DNA of 64,000 bases. Origin: Monocercomonoides exilis (taxonomy: Eukaryota > Preaxostyla > Oxymonadida > Polymastigidae). The stretch spans positions 1,137,001 to 1,201,000 of the forward strand of contig LSRY02000002.1 in NCBI GenBank assembly GCA_001643675.2. The letters run 5' to 3'. The notes under the pieces are model-generated. The model saw nothing but the letters and a program-made list of their open reading frames with translations. It was not told the origin of the DNA and did not search any database. Positions 12,828 through 24,321 of this stretch are shown piece by piece (the stretch's first letter is position 1; every line of letters starts with the position of its first letter). The position numbers and the translations under genes are program-made.

Positions 12828-13373
12828 TTAATGAGCCTCTTGTTTACGAAGGCGTGCGGTTCCATTGGTAAGATGAATTCCTAACTCTGCTGCACGTTGA
12901 CGAATGAGTTTGCGCGTACGAACAGAGCATCCATGAGCAATTTCAGCTGCATATTTCTTTGAGTGCATCATGATCATCTCGAGTTCGTGTGCATTGTTAA
13001 CAACAAACTTGTAATGTCCATCTGGAAGTCTATATCTTGTCTTTCTGGCACTTCCATAGCCAATCTTTGGCATGAGAAGTGAGCCACGATACTTTCTTCG
13101 GCAAGAGTTATCGATACCACGTGGTTTTCTCCAACTTGGCTAAAAATTTAATCAATATATTCGTTAAAGAATAAAAAATATCAAATTGCAATTTCGCTGA
13201 ATGTTGATGAAATAATATTTCAACAAAATACCTTCACTGTTTTCAGCTTATCAGACTCAAAGCGGGGGAAGTGGTTTCTCTTTTTTTTTACAATTTTGAG
13301 CTAAAAAAAGGCAATTAAAAAAGAATTAATCTTTTGATTTTATTTATTGAGAAATTCGAACTTTTCTTGCCAT
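12828..13373 (-). CDS. RPL32: 60S ribosomal protein eL32, three exons
   Basis: Component of the large cytosolic ribosomal subunit. Exons on the minus strand: 13373-13362, 13300-13232, 13139-12828, with introns of 61 and 92 nt, all GT-AG and in phase, giving 130 aa, the normal family length. The protein starts MARKLKIVKKKRNHF and carries the hallmark segments PSWRKPRGIDN, LMPKIGYGS and AEIAHGCSVRTRK, closely matching eukaryotic eL32. The tiny first exon (MARK) was chosen because it restores the conserved KIVKK start in frame. Terminates with TAA, which helps fix the genetic code as standard. Neighbour to the left is NPHP4 in convergent orientation. Confidence 0.95.
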
Positions 13374-13537
13374 ATTTGATCAAATAAAAATAATAGGGGA
13401 TTTCGAAATAAATAATGTGATGGGATTGATCATAATATGTTAAATTTTTCGAAAAACAAACAAAACTAAAAATAGAAAGATATATCTCTTTAATTTTTCA
13501 TATATGTAAAGTGATTTGATTGTGGTGATGTGTTGTT

Positions 13538-15885
13538 TCATGAGCTTTGTTGCTGGGCAGCTGATATAGGATGTTGTAATGATTGTTGATACTGAACTGG
13601 AGATTGATAAGAAGAAGCATCGTATGTTTGAGCTGACGAGGCAGGTTGATTATTTGTCGAACTAGTCTGTTGCTGGTCTGTAAAAGATTGTGTCGTAGAA
13701 GGCATCTGCTTTGCCGGCTGTGCGTTCTGACTGGCTTGTTGCTGATTCTGCATCTGGTAGTGTGGCTGCTTCCACGAGGCAGCAAGAGCAGTATGGCCAG
13801 GCGGGTGGCGAAACGTGCATTTCGGATTTGTGCAGTTGATGCCATAATAACACAGAGGCCTCTCCTCCATCGTCGCGTAGTGCGAAAACAGGCAGAACGG
13901 CACAGTGCAGGAGGCGCCGAGGCGGCAGGGCGGGTTGTGGTTGAAAGAGCAGTTGGGGTTGGTGCACATGTCCTGATAGCGACAGGGAGGAATTGGATGG
14001 ACCATTGGACAGCCAGGCACACGACACGAGGCTCCCCGGGGGCAGTATGAAGAGGCTGATGAGAGGGGGGGGGGGGGGAGGGGAAGTGGAGAGAGGGAAG
14101 GGAAAAAAGGGAGGAGGAGGGGGAGGGATTTATTTTATTGAAAGAATATATATTGATGTGAAGGAAATAAAATAGTGTATTGATATTGAAGATGAGCATA
14201 AATTGAATAGAACATGGAAAAAAAATTGATTGAGAGAAAAAAGCATAATGAATAAAAAAAAATAAAAAAATAAAAAAAAACAAGAAATTTCACAAACATT
14301 TCTGAACAGGCTGATACTGCTGATGAGCCGGCGCCGTTTGTTGATATGTTTGAAGAGGCTGTTTTTGCGCTGAATTTATCAGCGGCTGCTGTTGATACGT
14401 GGCCTGATGCTGTTGAGTGTGCTGCATCTGGGGACTTGCCTGTGATGCAGCAGCTTGAGCAGTCTGAGCAGTTTGAGTAGGCAGCGCAGGCAGAGCACCA
14501 GCTGTTGTCTGTGCAGCAGCAGTCGAAGGAGCAGCTGGCTGTGGATGAAAAGCAGAGTTTGTGCTTGTGCGCATCTGGGTGTTCTGTGGCAGCTGCATCG
14601 AAGTTGTTCCTTTGCGCGGGACTTGTGTTGGGAAGTGGTCCTGGAACAGAGGCTGGCTCTGCCGATACGGAGGCAGAGAAATCGTCTGCGGTGGATGTGA
14701 CGCAGGCTGCTGCGGTGGCGGTGAGGAGTAAGGGTACTGCGAACGCAACGGCTGGTGTTGGTATTGCGTGGCTTGGCCGGCCTGCCCTGGCTGTGCAGAC
14801 GTCATGTTAGCAGGAGGCGATGGCAACTGCTTCAGCAGCATACCTTCTTGCCTTATCCTTTTCTGAGGCATGTATTGGGAATTGCTTGAAGCATTGTCTG
14901 CTTCTCCATCCTGCTCTTCTTCGCCTTCTCCTTCTCTTTTTTGATGTGCTGAATTTAACCCAAGAAGCCTTTTTTTAGGCATGTTCAGCAAAGCTCCTTG
15001 ATTGGAGTTTGTCATTGGTGCATCAGAAGTTGAACTCTTTGTTTCGATGTTAAATCTTCTTTTTCTCTTTTCAATTTCGCTTTCTGGCGAAGAAACTTGT
15101 GTGAGCTGAAGTGTGCGTGAAGGAGTTTTTGCGATACTCTCTGTTGTTTCAGTTAAAGATATTGATTCTTTCAGTGGAGGAGGTGTGGTTGGCGCCTTGG
15201 TTTCTTTCGAATAAAGACTGGATTCTTTTGGTAATTCGCTGGTGATTTGTGAAGTGGTTTTTGTGTATGAATGTGTGACTTGCTCAGATTCTTTTGGTGA
15301 AGTGTTCGAAGAAGAAGAAAGGGTTATAGATTGAGAATTTTTATCGGTAATGGCCTCATCACGCGAAGCATCTGCGTGCTCACAGCATTTTGCACTTTCA
15401 TCAATTTTTGATGCGCATTCTTGAGGTTGTGAAGTTTTTTGTTTTGAATTTTGAGGTTGCTCAGAAGAAATGATATCGATTATTGTGCTCTAATTTTAAA
15501 AAAGTTAAATAATAAATTTGTTTTTGTTGAAAAAACGATAATGTGTAGGCAGTTGTCAGGCTCTGTGCATTATAATTAAAGTGTCAACAACCTGCAGCCA
15601 TGCAGCAAACTGAAGATGATCTCCTTCCATTGCACTTTCCAAGCTTTCGTGGAGGCTTTCAATGGTTTTATTTAATTGTACCATAGTTATAACGTAGTCC
15701 TTTCATAAAAATATGAGCAATCACAAAAGAATTGGCAAAGTAACAAGAAAAAAACACTGACGCCAAACTAAAAAATCAGTATCCCCATCCATATAATAAT
15801 CTTTCTGAACTGCTTTGACTCGCTCCGTTAGCTCCAAAATCTCAGCGTCCGTAAGCGGACGAGGTGTGATTGTCTCTGAGGACAT
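13538..15885 (-). CDS. Nab2/ZC3H14-type poly(A) RNA-binding zinc-finger protein
   Basis: Nuclear poly(A)-binding protein controlling tail length and mRNA export. Exons: 15885-15769, 15699-15592, 15489-14298, 14055-13538; introns are GT-AG and phases close, giving 644 aa. The N-terminal PWI-like fold is recognisable (FLDYVITMVQLNKT then FAAWLQ, like human ZC3H14 LPDYIMVMV...FTVWL) and is formed only after splicing. The middle is Ser/Thr- then Gln/Pro/Ala-rich (about 15489-14298). The C-terminus has four CX5CX4CX3H fingers: CPRGASCRVPGCPMVH, CRYQDMCTNPNCSFNH, CRLGASCTVPFCLFSH and CYYGINCTNPKCTFRH, the spacing typical of Nab2. A Gln-rich tail ends in TGA. Intron 14297-14056 is purine/pyrimidine-skewed with a G9-10 run. 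An upstream in-frame ATG (16002) is possible; the start used gives MSSETITPR. Confidence 0.88.
14056..14297 (-). other. Intron with C-rich tract near the acceptor
   Basis: Intron 3 of the Nab2-like gene, donor GTTTGTGAAA, acceptor CTCATCAG. On the plus strand it shows a run of about ten G and further G-rich blocks (14,065-14,130); on the transcribed strand this is a C/T-rich tract next to the splice acceptor. Confidence 0.7.
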
Positions 15886-16165
15886 AATGATCGTCAACAC
15901 CACAATTGAAATATAATATATGGGCAGTAATTTTTTTTCGAAAGAATAGTGTAATTGAACATAAATTCTTTTTGTTTTATTTTTAAATGGAAAGATTTTC
16001 ACCTACGTTGAAGAATCGATTCCAGTTCAAGTTTATTTATTCATTTGTTCATTTATTTCAACAATATAAACTTTGTTAAACAACATTTTTTTTTTGACTC
16101 ATAATGCTATATCCATAACACTTTATGAAATGATTAATTAGGAACTTAAGAAAATATTCAAGATG

Positions 16166-17719
16166 TTACGGAATAGTTTTTTGAGCCTTATCATTAAAAA
16201 CAGATCTAACAGCTCCCAATGCCACTGCAACAGCTTCTTGGGAACGAAGAATTGTTGGAGTCAGAGCAACCCTAACCCAACCGCGTGCCATCAATGCATT
16301 TTGCTCTTCATCAACAAGTCCTCCTTCAGGACCAAATAGGAGTGAGATATGCTTTGGCTTACGCCGATGAAGAGCAATAAGAGCTTCCAATAGAGGGCAA
16401 CCTTCCGGCTCAAAAAACAGACACACAGAATCAGGAGGAACCAAAGAAGGAGGAGGCATTGCAGGCTGATGTGTAGAAGAACTTGGCTTGGTAGAAGAGG
16501 ACTGCTTCGCAGAATTATCGCGTGCACCTTCGGCTTTTGGTGATTGGTCAGCACAATCCCCTTTTGGATGAGCAGCAAAGTCGATTGAAGCAAGCAGTTG
16601 ATGGAAATGGATGGGTTGTTTAATCGAAGGAGGATAAAAGCTTTTACTCTGTTCGCACGCAGACACACCCAGAAGTTCAAGTCTTCGCTTTTCCTTCGTG
16701 CCTCCCCAGGAACGATGTGTTTTCAGAGAAATAATTGGTTGCACAGTGCGGCATCCCATCTGAGCACAATAGTACGCAATCGTTTCCTTTTTAAAAGCGT
16801 GTGCGTATTTACGGACACAACAATAATGCAAAAATATATATATAATTATTACATTTTCAAAAACAAGAAAAAATATGATTAGTCACACCATTGTCTCTCT
16901 CTTAACGAGTGCAGGGAATAGTGTTATCTTTGGTGAAATGGGTTTTGTAACTTCCACTTGTTGAACGAGAACAGCCACAGTATTTTTGCTTTGAAACGTT
17001 TTATCATGCAATAAACATGTGACTGTTACATGTTTATTGAATAATATCAAAGGTGTACCAACAGTGAATCGAAGAACATTAACCGCTCGATGCCACAAAA
17101 TTGCATCAGGAAATGAAATGACAAATTGAGTTTCAGACGTTGTGGAATTTAATTCAGAAGATTGTGAAGTTTTACTTGTTAACTCTTTCTGTTCATCACC
17201 TTTTTCAAGCAAAGACGAAGATTGGGCTTGAGGAATTTCAGTAAATTGGATGCACTTTTCACTTTTTTCCTTTAGTGTTTCTTCATTATCCGTTTCAAGT
17301 GAGCTATCGTCGAGACTGGAAGAAACAGAATCGTTTTCAGAACATTCTTCATCTTTATCGTCACATACATCCTTTTTTTGGAGCGAAGTATCAGCATCAA
17401 TAGTGGAAGAAACCTTTCCATGTTTTCCTTTGGCTCTATGCAAACGTTTTTGCTCTGCAGCAAATTGTCGTCTTGCTTTTTTCAATTCTGCCTTTTTCTT
17501 TTTCTTTTCCTCTTCTTCTTTTTTTAATTCTTTATTCATTTCTTTTTTTAATTCCGATCTATTAAGAGATTTCAAAGAATCTTTTGTTGTTGGAAATAAT
17601 CTTTTCAAAATTTCTGCAGGAAGAGCTGAAGTTAATTGTGGATAATAAATTGAAAATGTATGCTTTTCGGTTTCTTCATGTTTATGAACCGAAGGAACAA
17701 GTGAAATACTTTCTGACAT
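16166..17719 (-). CDS. RsmE-type SPOUT rRNA (m3U) methyltransferase
   Basis: RsmE enzymes methylate N3 of a uridine in small-subunit rRNA (U1498 in bacteria) using S-adenosylmethionine and a trefoil-knot SPOUT fold. Exons 17719-16889 and 16786-16166 (intron 102 nt, GTGTGA...AAAAAG), 483 aa. After splicing, LVKRETMETIAYYCAQMGC matches the family KG-x-x-M-x-x-x-x-x-K-A-T-E-L-G region. The knot shows LLFGPEGGLVDEE and PTILRSQEAV (usual form ILRTETA; here the acidic Thr-Glu pair is Ser-Gln-Glu). Two low-complexity insertions are unusual: a 130-residue Lys/Glu/Ser-rich block after about residue 60, and a Ser/Pro block before the knot. No targeting peptide is obvious. A nucleolar or cytosolic rRNA target is inference. 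Confidence 0.8.
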
Positions 17720-17946
17720 TTATTAAGTCAGAATATAACTTTCTTTAAGAATGAAGAAAAACGGACAGAAAATTTTGATCTTTCCGTTATTGATTTATTT
17801 TTGATCAATAATTTTTGGAACTGAAACGTTTAACAAAACGTCAATAATAAACGAAACGAAAATATTTCAAAAGATGGAATAAGTAATAGAAGCAACGAAG
17901 TGAATTTGAAAAGGAAAAATTTTTAATGTGCTTGAATCTTCAAATA

Positions 17947-19317
17947 TTAAGCAATTTTTTTTCTTGGTTCAGGTATGGAGGTTGGTGGAGAAGGAAATAG
18001 AATAGAAACAAAACCATTTTCTTGTTCCGCTTTCTTTTTTGCTGCATTCAATATATCCTTTAAAGGAGGAGCATACAACGATGGACCGACAAATGAAACA
18101 GTAATTGGTGGTAGTGGCATTCCAAAGCGCTCTACGATACGTGAAACATTCAGTGCCATCCACTCAAATAGTCCGTTTTGCGATTTTGCGCCAGCCAAAA
18201 GGGATGTGGGAGTCATGGAGAGTGAGCGAAATATGCATGGACAAAAAATAGTTGAAAGATTAGCTAATCCCATTTTATTTTCATGCTCGTGTTTCGCGAC
18301 GATTGCAATGTGGTTGAACAAGACGATGAGGAGATCTCGATGGCAAGTTGGAAAAGAGGCTATTGCTGATAAAATGGCCTCTCCTTTTGCTTCAGGATCA
18401 GAAATGCTATCTATTTCAATGAATGAATCATAAAAGCGATATGGTATAAGTGGATCTGGAAGTTCCCTGAGAAATCTTTTAACCAATTGAGAAACAACAT
18501 TCGCATTTGTTGATGGAGGAAACATCATATCAGGAGTCTTGGTTAGTTGTTCGATCATAATATTTAATTTGTCAACAGCAGGAGACAGTCTATATATCCC
18601 TTCTTGATTTATTGCTTTGTTTTCAATAAAATTGGTGGCATTCCAGAAAAATGTTGGAACTTGCGTCATTTCTGCTTCGACAAAGTCAGAAAGCATTGTG
18701 CCAAAAAATTTTGTTGTCATCGAATATTTTCCTGATTAAAACCAAAAAAACAGGGAATATTGCATATATTTTCATAAAAAATTAACGATTTTATTATTTA
18801 ATTTTTAATTAAAAGCACACCCTTCCAAGAAATAATTGGAGCTTTCTCAATTTTCGGTGCAATAGTCGTTTCTGCCCTTTTTGTTTGTGACTGAATCATT
18901 GCAAGGGTCGCAGCAGCTTTTGCAGAAGAAGTAACAGCAGTTGAAGAATGTGATTGAACTTTTTGTGAATTCTGTACGTTTTCGCTCTGAATCTGTGCAG
19001 TATTTGCTGGTTGAGTCGATAACTTGGAGGTTTCTTCATGAGTTGATTGTGTGTTAACTTGAAGAGGTTTTCCAGGAGAAGCAGTTGAGTCGCATTCTTC
19101 GCAATAAGAAGTAGGTACCCATCCAACTTTCCCTTGGTTATTTTTAGCCATCATCCTGCGAATTGGAAAAAATAATATGAACATCAAACATTGTACTATG
19201 AGTAAACCATCCTTCATTATCTGGCTCAACGACTTCTAATATTTCTCCTTCAACAACAGAAAGTTGATGTTCGTCAGCTGCTTGATAATCATAGCTGATT
19301 CTAACATGAGCTGTCAT
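17947..19317 (-). CDS. SH3-RhoGAP protein
   Basis: GTPase-activating protein for Rho-family GTPases with an N-terminal SH3 adaptor domain. Exons 19317-19208, 19155-18821, 18731-17947; introns 52 and 89 nt; 409 aa. The SH3 domain (residues ~4-60) reads AHVRISYDYQAADEHQL, then, across intron 1, EGWMMAKNNQGKVGWVPTSY, with the ALYDY-like start, Trp and Pro-x-x-Tyr end conserved. A Thr/Ser/Gln-rich linker follows. The RhoGAP domain (from about residue 155) has the catalytic arginine finger in EGIYRLS, the VKRFLRELPDPLIP block and the NKMGLANLSTIFCP block, so it should be active. Ends AA-rich KKIA then TAA. Confidence 0.9.
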
Positions 19318-19602
19318 ATTTAAGTAACTTATGGTTATTGATCATTGATTATCATAAGGTGTTGTTTTCACATAATAATGATTCTAAGGAGTTTTGCTTT
19401 TAAAAATAAATACATTTAATTGGAAAATGAAACAAAAATAGCACATGTTTAAAAGCAATGAGATGTTAAAAAGAAAAGAATAGAATAGAAATATCCTGAA
19501 AATCGTTTAATCGATTCAAAAAAAGCCAATGATTTAAAATAACTTGAATTTTTCATTTATTTGTGAGAAATGATTTCGAAATTTCAGCAACATATGAACT
19601 TA

Positions 19603-19884
19603 TCAATAGACGCATTTTCCTCCTGGCAAAGTGATGGACTGAACTAATGTTGAACCTTCAACTATATGATAATCCTGAAATGTTTTGCTATTTTCAAGAT
19701 CTTGAGCATTGCATGTTAGAGAACAGTTTGAAACTTCAACTCCAGTTTCTCCCTGCAAATATGATTTAATGGCAAGTATATCTGTATCTGGCTGAACAGA
19801 AACATTAAGCATTTCTCCTGCAACTGTTCTAATAAAAATTGAAAAAGAATCTCCTTCAGTTCCACTCGAAAAAGAATCTGCCAT
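19603..19884 (-). CDS. Diverged ubiquitin-like protein with C-terminal GG plus tail
   Basis: Single-exon, 93 aa. After a 12-residue leader, residues 13-88 form a ubiquitin-like unit that is exactly 76 residues long. It aligns without gaps to ubiquitin: FSIFIRTVAGEMLNV for the first hairpin, DILAIKSYLQGETGV for the helix, and FQDYHIVEGSTLVQS near the end, finishing in LPGG. Four residues (KCVY) follow the GG, as in precursors that a protease must trim before conjugation. The hydrophobic surface and most lysines of ubiquitin are changed, so it is a ubiquitin-like modifier or domain protein rather than ubiquitin. Whether it is conjugated is not shown. Stop TGA. Confidence 0.75.
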   Translation of the reverse strand: MADSFSSGTEGDSFSIFIRTVAGEMLNVSVQPDTDILAIKSYLQGETGVEVSNCSLTCNAQDLENSKTFQDYHIVEGSTLVQSITLPGGKCVY

Positions 19885-22196
19885 CCTTTGTCAGATTTAA
19901 TTATTATATGATGGGAATTTTTGATCAATGAATTGGTTATTTTTATTTTTGAGTTTGGATTCTTTTAAATTTATTCGTTTCAGATTCATTGTATTTATTA
20001 TTTTTGAATTTTCAACAGATATTTTAACTTCAATTTTAATTCGAAAATTTGAAACGTCATCGAACTTTTTTTCTTTTGAGAAGATTTTTAAAGGAATTCA
20101 TAAGTAAATAATATCGAGAGTAATGAACACCCAACTTGAATCATGTTTGTGGTGAATCATTTTTGTATGTAATTTCTATTTATAATTTTCTTTTCCATTT
20201 TGTTAATGGAGTTATTCCTTTTAAATAAATAACTAGTGAATATTGCCGTTTTTCACTGGAAAAAAGCTGAAACACATTTATGAAACCTTCACAAAGGAAG
20301 TTACACATATATTTATGTGTATATTCAATTATTTCAAACGAATTTGATTTATAAATCGTTTCGAGAAGAGAAGAAGTTCATCCAGTTCAAACAAATAGAA
20401 ACAGTTTATTTGTTATTGAAGGGATCAGTTGTTCGGCAAAGCTTTATTAAAATAAGTCACTGAATATCGTGCAACAATTGTTTTTTTTTATGGTTTTCGC
20501 AACATTTGAAGCTGAATGAATAAGTGCAAATCAAAATTTCCCGCTTTCACTGTTTCTTCATTTCTATCATCTCTTTCTTTTACAATACTGCGAGCTTTAT
20601 ATCCAACTCAATTTTTAGAATCGAATGAAAATTTATCACTTATCCACTCATCTCGCTGACGTGCATTTTCTATTCTTTGAAATTTTCAACAGAATTTGTT
20701 TTTCGTACTCCATAAAATCCCATGCGATGTTATCTGAATGTTAATCAAATGGTCTGTAAATGTTTCACTACCAAACGCAAAAATGTCGTTATTACTTTTG
20801 AAATATTTTCTTTATTAATCTTTTATAAATATCTATTGTCTTCTTTACAGATTTGTCTGATACCATTTTCCTCACGAAGAGAAATATCAATGTTGCAAAT
20901 GAAAATACTTCAAAAGTGTTTTGTAAATAAAATATTGATTTCTTTTCGTTTGATAAATGTTAAATAAACACCATTGTTATTGAGAACTGCAATCTGTTTC
21001 TCTACTATCATTTATCAATTCTTCCTTTGTGTATTGGATTCTTAACGGTTGTTTTTCATTTACAAAAAAATCATGAACTCATGATTCATTTATGATTCGT
21101 TTTTACAAATTTCTCGATTCGGTCAGTAGCGTTGAATTTTCTGATCCAAAATTTTCTATATGCTATCTTTCTTCATAGTTCATAATTGAACAATCTCGTC
21201 ATCGCATTTTCAAAATTTTTCTTTATGAATGCGTCAATTTTTCATTCGTATAGTTGTTTCATTATCTCCTTTTTCCTCTTTGATATTTCCTTAGTCTTTT
21301 TATAAGTGTTTTTTCATCGCCATTTTAGACATTATCTTTCTTTTCGCTTATTCTTTTCTGTTGCCTTCACAGTAAAGAAGAAATTGGATATTTCAAATGG
21401 TAATAAACATTCACGCCTCTTCGGATATGTGAATCAAAAGTGTTAAAAAGTGGGTTTAACTGTTTTTCTTCCATTTTCTTAACATTGCATTTGGTGCATC
21501 TTTTCTCATATTTCATAAATTTTCATTTTTCTTTCATCAATTAATTTTATCAGTATTTATTGTTTGAGCTTTTGATTTCTCTATTTATCTTCTTCTTCTC
21601 TAATTCCTATTCTTCCAGCTTTGAATTTTTATCAAATATCTCACTCATCCGTTTTTCCATTTGGTGTTCTATCCGTCCATCTTTTTCAATTCCTTCTTTA
21701 CCATTGGTGTGAAAACCTGAACCTTTCTCGAAACCCAGAACTTTAAATGAAACAAAACATTTATTTTTTTTTTTCAATTTTTGGAATTATTTTTGAAATT
21801 CTCCTTTGTTAAACAATAAATTAATGAAATTCTGACATGTTTGTTTTCAAACGGTTTCAAAACTGATGAAATGATAGAAAAACCATTCAACGTTATTGAA
21901 AAACCTAATAAATTGTTTCTTTGCACCTAAAAACACTTCTTAACAACAATAAAGATACACTCACAACTAATTTAACAAATGATGAATCACTTTTCACTTC
22001 ATTATTCATCTTTTTCTTCTTGTATTTTCTTTTTCAAGAAGTAGTTTTCTCGAGCCTCCTTTTCTTTTTGAGTGATTGTTGGAGATAAGCATCTTGTTAT
22101 CATGCCAATTTGTCTAACCCTTGAAGCTGTTAAAAGTTTTGCTTTTCCCTTGATTTTGATGATTGATTCTTTTTATTCCTCTTCCTCAAATGTTTC
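19885..22196. other. AT-rich region without recognisable genes
   Basis: T-rich, many stops in all frames. A 62-81-codon open frame at 20,722-20,967 has no recognisable motif and is probably chance. Possible old transposon debris leads into the pogo remnant at 22,197. Confidence 0.55.
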
Positions 22197-22862
22197 TTAA
22201 TCATTTTGAAGAATGTCTAGCTTTCTTCTTTTTTCTGATTTCTTCATATCAGAAATTGAGTCTTCTTCCTTCACAATTGTCACTTTCACTTTTTTCATGA
22301 CGTTCATGCCTTCATCCTCATCATCCTTTGAATCTCTTGCATCTTCCAATTGCTTCCTTGTTTGTGCAACACGTTTGCATAAGATATCCAGCTCTCTTTG
22401 AAGGCACTCAGTGCATTTGGGACAACTAGGTTGTGTTATTGCAGACTTTTCATCAATATTCGTTTTTTTATCCATTTTCTTTGTCGGAAAAATTTTTCTG
22501 TACAATTCTGATTGAAGATCTGTAGATGACTTGATAACTTTCTTTTCTCCAGAGATTTGTTTTGAAGATTCACAAACTCGTGATAGAACTTCAGTTGATG
22601 CAATAGGACAAACGCCTGTTTTCAAAAAACAGTTCTGATTGTGGAAGGCTGAACTGTTGCTGCTGTTATATCTCATGGAAATCGAGAAAAGGAAAACCTG
22701 TATGTTTGCAATTGAAATGGATATGGTGTATGAAGCAAGTTGTTTTGCACTAATTTAAATGTGGAAGAAATGCAACTGTTACAAGGTTGTAGTAACTGAG
22801 TCATATTCGGAGGGAAATAATTAATTATTATATGGGTGATTTTTTTTGACATCATAAAAAAA
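22197..22862 (-). pseudogene. Truncated pogo-type transposase (C-terminal part)
   Basis: On the minus strand, PPNMTQLLQPCNSCI matches PPNMTHLLQPCDSCI of the fuller copy at 50,6xx, with the last catalytic Asp changed to Asn. A frame change near 22,673 leads into KTGVCPIASTEVLSRV and a Lys/Glu-rich coiled tail also found in the fuller copy. The N-terminal two thirds are missing. The break at about 22,855 is followed by TATGGGTGATTTTTTTTGA, a short sequence that recurs next to other transposon remnants. Confidence 0.75.
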
Positions 22863-22972
22863 GATCAAAAATCGAAAATATAAATTCTATTGTGGTATTA
22901 ATTGATCAAAGAGTTAAATTGTTTTTTTGCAAGCATTTAGCATTAATTTCTGTAATATAAATTTGTTTTATT

Positions 22973-22984
22973 CCCCCCCCCCCC
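22973..22984 (+). repeat. C12 homopolymer
   Basis: Twelve consecutive C in an otherwise very AT-rich stretch. Likely length-variable; no role visible. Confidence 0.9.
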
Positions 22985-23210
22985 AAAAGACATACCTTTT
23001 TCACTTTTTTTGTGGAAAAGAATTTTTTTGATCAAGTTTTATAAATATTTACTAAAACAAACGAATAAAACTTCAAAAAAAATTGCAAATTCATAATTGG
23101 AAAAAACAAAACATTGAAAAGAAAAAATTAAAAATAAGAACAGAAAAGAAGAAAACAAAATTATTGAAACCAATTTATTATTAAGAGTTATTTTTCTTTT
23201 TATTTTTTCT

Positions 23211-24321
23211 TCACCTTTGCACAGCCAACAAATCTCCATTCCTTTTATTCTTTTCATCAACTTCATCAAACGTTAAACAAAATCGTGGAACATTGGATAA
23301 ATCCGATTTCAACAATGGAACTGATGTCGATGTCTGTGGAAGATAAGGACAGATACCATGTGCCACAATCGAGTATTCCCTCACTGGCTTCATTTTCCTC
23401 CTCCAAGACTCCTCCCTCACCCTCCTCAGCTCAACATTTGTTCCTCTTCAAACACTCACCTTCAGCGCAGCTGATGCAAAAATCATTGATAACAATTGAC
23501 ATTTTCTAATTTCATTAAAATTTCTTCCATTCATTAATTTTTTAAATTTTCCATATCATCGAAAAATCTTTGTGCCTTCATTGCTTTTTCAACAAGAGCA
23601 TATATCATCACTAATTATTCGAGAAGTTTAACTAAGTTCCGAAAAAAATCTAACTTTGCCATTTTCCATTTGATTTGGCTTCTTCATCAAATGAAAATAA
23701 AGCTCGTTGCTTAAGGAATCATCTATTTCTTCTCTTCAAATAGCATTTCTTCAATCAAATCAGAAAGATTTTCAAAAACATTTATTTCCTCAACTTTCCG
23801 ATTTCAACTTTTTCGTATCCAATTAGAGCAAGTGTCTCATATAATTTCTCTTCAAATATGTCTTTTCCTCTCAATTCCTTTTCTTCCTCGCTTCATTTGC
23901 AACAATTCGCCTTGGTTTCGCTGCTGTGAAATCTTCCGAAGGCTATTTAGGAGCCCATCCATTTCATAAAACAATAGCTTCAATGTTCTTTCTGTTTTCA
24001 CTGCAAATGCTTCAGCTTCCAAATAAAAATGGCAAAATCTTCCTCCTTTTCTGATTGTACTCCATCAGATACGCTTTTCTTGGATCAACGAAACACTGTC
24101 TTCTTTATCACATAATTTCTGCTGATATTCTGTGTTAGAATAAATAATTATCTGTGCTTCTGAATAGAAATGAAAGATGAGGCCTGACGATGAATTCGAG
24201 GGGAGTTGAATGAAAGAAAAGAAGAAGAAGAAGTTAAGGCAGGAAGTGATAGCGGAAGTGGGGTTGGAATAGCTGAATTAGAAGAAGAAAGAAGTTTTGC
24301 TTGGAATTGCAGTGAAGGAGA
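23211..24321 (-). other. Broken coding-like region downstream of the large minus-strand gene
   Basis: The minus strand has protein-like segments in different frames, such as YETLALIGYEKVEIGKVEE, KTERTLKLLFYEMDGLL and DLSNVPRFCLTFDEVDEKN, separated by in-frame stops. Some may be exons with short introns, for example a GTGAGT donor after ATGTCAATTGTTATC. Others look degraded. It could be the 3' part of the gene at 24,322-28,291 or a separate decaying gene. No family recognised. Confidence 0.35.

Noticed and set aside
13498-14810. Overlapping open frames on both strands around the Nab2-like gene
   Set aside because: The four CCCH fingers and the spliced PWI-like domain fix one minus-strand frame; the others are shadows caused by Gln-rich, stop-poor sequence.
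20722-20967. 81-codon open frame in the AT-rich region
   Set aside because: Composition follows the surrounding AT-rich DNA and no domain or neighbour supports it.
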